Positions 63,721-64,000 of a stretch of 64,000 nt of DNA are shown here, in pieces. The position numbers and the translations under genes were made by a program. The notes beneath the pieces are model-generated. The model was not told the DNA's origin and ran no database searches. It worked only from the letters and a program-made list of their open reading frames with translations. Numbering within the stretch: the stretch's first letter is position 1; every line of letters starts with the position of its first letter. The DNA is from Taxillus chinensis. Lineage: Eukaryota; Streptophyta; Magnoliopsida; Santalales; Loranthaceae. Location of the stretch: assembly GCA_023512835.1 (NCBI GenBank), contig CM042087.1, positions 20,403,260 through 20,467,259 on the forward strand, written 5' to 3'.

Positions 63721-64000
63721 GGCTCAAATGCCTCAAACTTCACCACAAGTCTCCTTGCATCTTGTAGAGGCACGAGGAGCAAAAATTGCTTGCACGTGAA
63801 ATGGGTGATCACGTTCAGCTCCAAATGCTCTGAAATTTCGTGGTAGATAGAGGACCTCATTCTAAGAAACTTTTGTTCTTGCACGCCAATTGTTTGAGGC
63901 CATCTACTAGGTCAAAAGTGAGCTCCAAGATCGCAAAACGGGCTAAAGCGCTCAGAGCATAGCTCTTCCTAGGGCATAAATGTACGCTATCGCTTGGCAC

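Larger units (their letters stand above)
62222..64000 (-). repeat. Tekay-like LTR, minus orientation, reaching the window end
   Basis: Begins TGTCACGCCCGTTTCCAACC only three bases after the TSD of solo LTR D. In element orientation it ends ...GGGCGTGACA. It contains the 35-bp repeat (62705-62885), TATA (63506-63497), two decayed promoter palindromes (63515-63534 and 63548-63568), a CACGCC-type inverted repeat (63684-63720) and a 3' stretch (63780-64000) resembling the Athila-like LTR. Its far end is beyond 64000, so solo or 3' LTR status is unknown. It cuts the gag of element C. Confidence 0.85.

Noticed and set aside
1..64000. Host protein genes, tRNA genes or endogenous pararetrovirus copies
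   Set aside because: All recognisable coding motifs belong to LTR retrotransposons with LTRs, primer sites and TSDs; no movement or coat protein, no tRNA cloverleaf and no plant housekeeping domain was recognised.

Overview
The window is a block of nested LTR retrotransposons from a plant nuclear genome. I found no host gene, tRNA, rRNA or CRISPR array. A eudicot with a large genome is likely, because the lineages present (Tekay-like chromovirus, Athila-like and Ogre/Tat-like Ty3 elements, SIRE-like Copia) are plant lineages and the LTR leaders carry plant-style TATA, TTAGGG-type and GA-rich tracts. The species cannot be read from the sequence. All lineage names are motif and layout calls made without database searches.

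Layout. 1-8064 (+) is the 3' part of a Tekay-like element (A), with a 2.4-kb solo LTR at 1182-3596 in its reverse transcriptase (RT). A sits inside a second, similar element (B), of which 8065-10163 remains. 10164-10617 (-) is a Copia gag fragment, probably the oldest layer. It was hit at 10618 by a third Tekay-like element (C, -), 10618-16721. C's gag was then hit by a solo LTR (D, +), now split into 16722-17110 and 60836-62213 with target-site duplication (TSD) TCCCT. D was split by a complete Ogre-like element (-), 17111-60830, TSD ATGAG. The Ogre-like 3' LTR received two more elements: a 15.3-kb SIRE-like Copia element (-), 18671-33997, TSD GTCTC, and an Athila-like element (-), 34249-46607. 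From 62222 to the window end lies another Tekay-like LTR (-).

How the parts work together. Each element encodes, or once encoded, Gag, aspartic protease, RT/RNase H and integrase. All coding regions are damaged by stops, frameshifts or catalytic substitutions, although single domains are still open. Two unrelated elements, SIRE-like (Copia) and Athila-like (Ty3), carry the same kind of accessory gene between pol and the 3' LTR: an N-terminal domain with a shared pattern and a C-terminal Ulp1/C48-like cysteine-protease domain with recognisable His, Asp and Cys. A TATA-like box lies just upstream of each accessory gene.

The LTRs share regulatory building blocks across lineages. These are inverted repeats built on CACGTG whose arms vary between copies while staying complementary, a promoter-proximal palindrome ATCAAAAC-N6-GTTTTGAT in 1 to 4 copies, then a TATA box. 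Other LTRs carry a CAATAATTG array (1182-3596) or a dense GGTCAA/TTGACC array (58090-60830).
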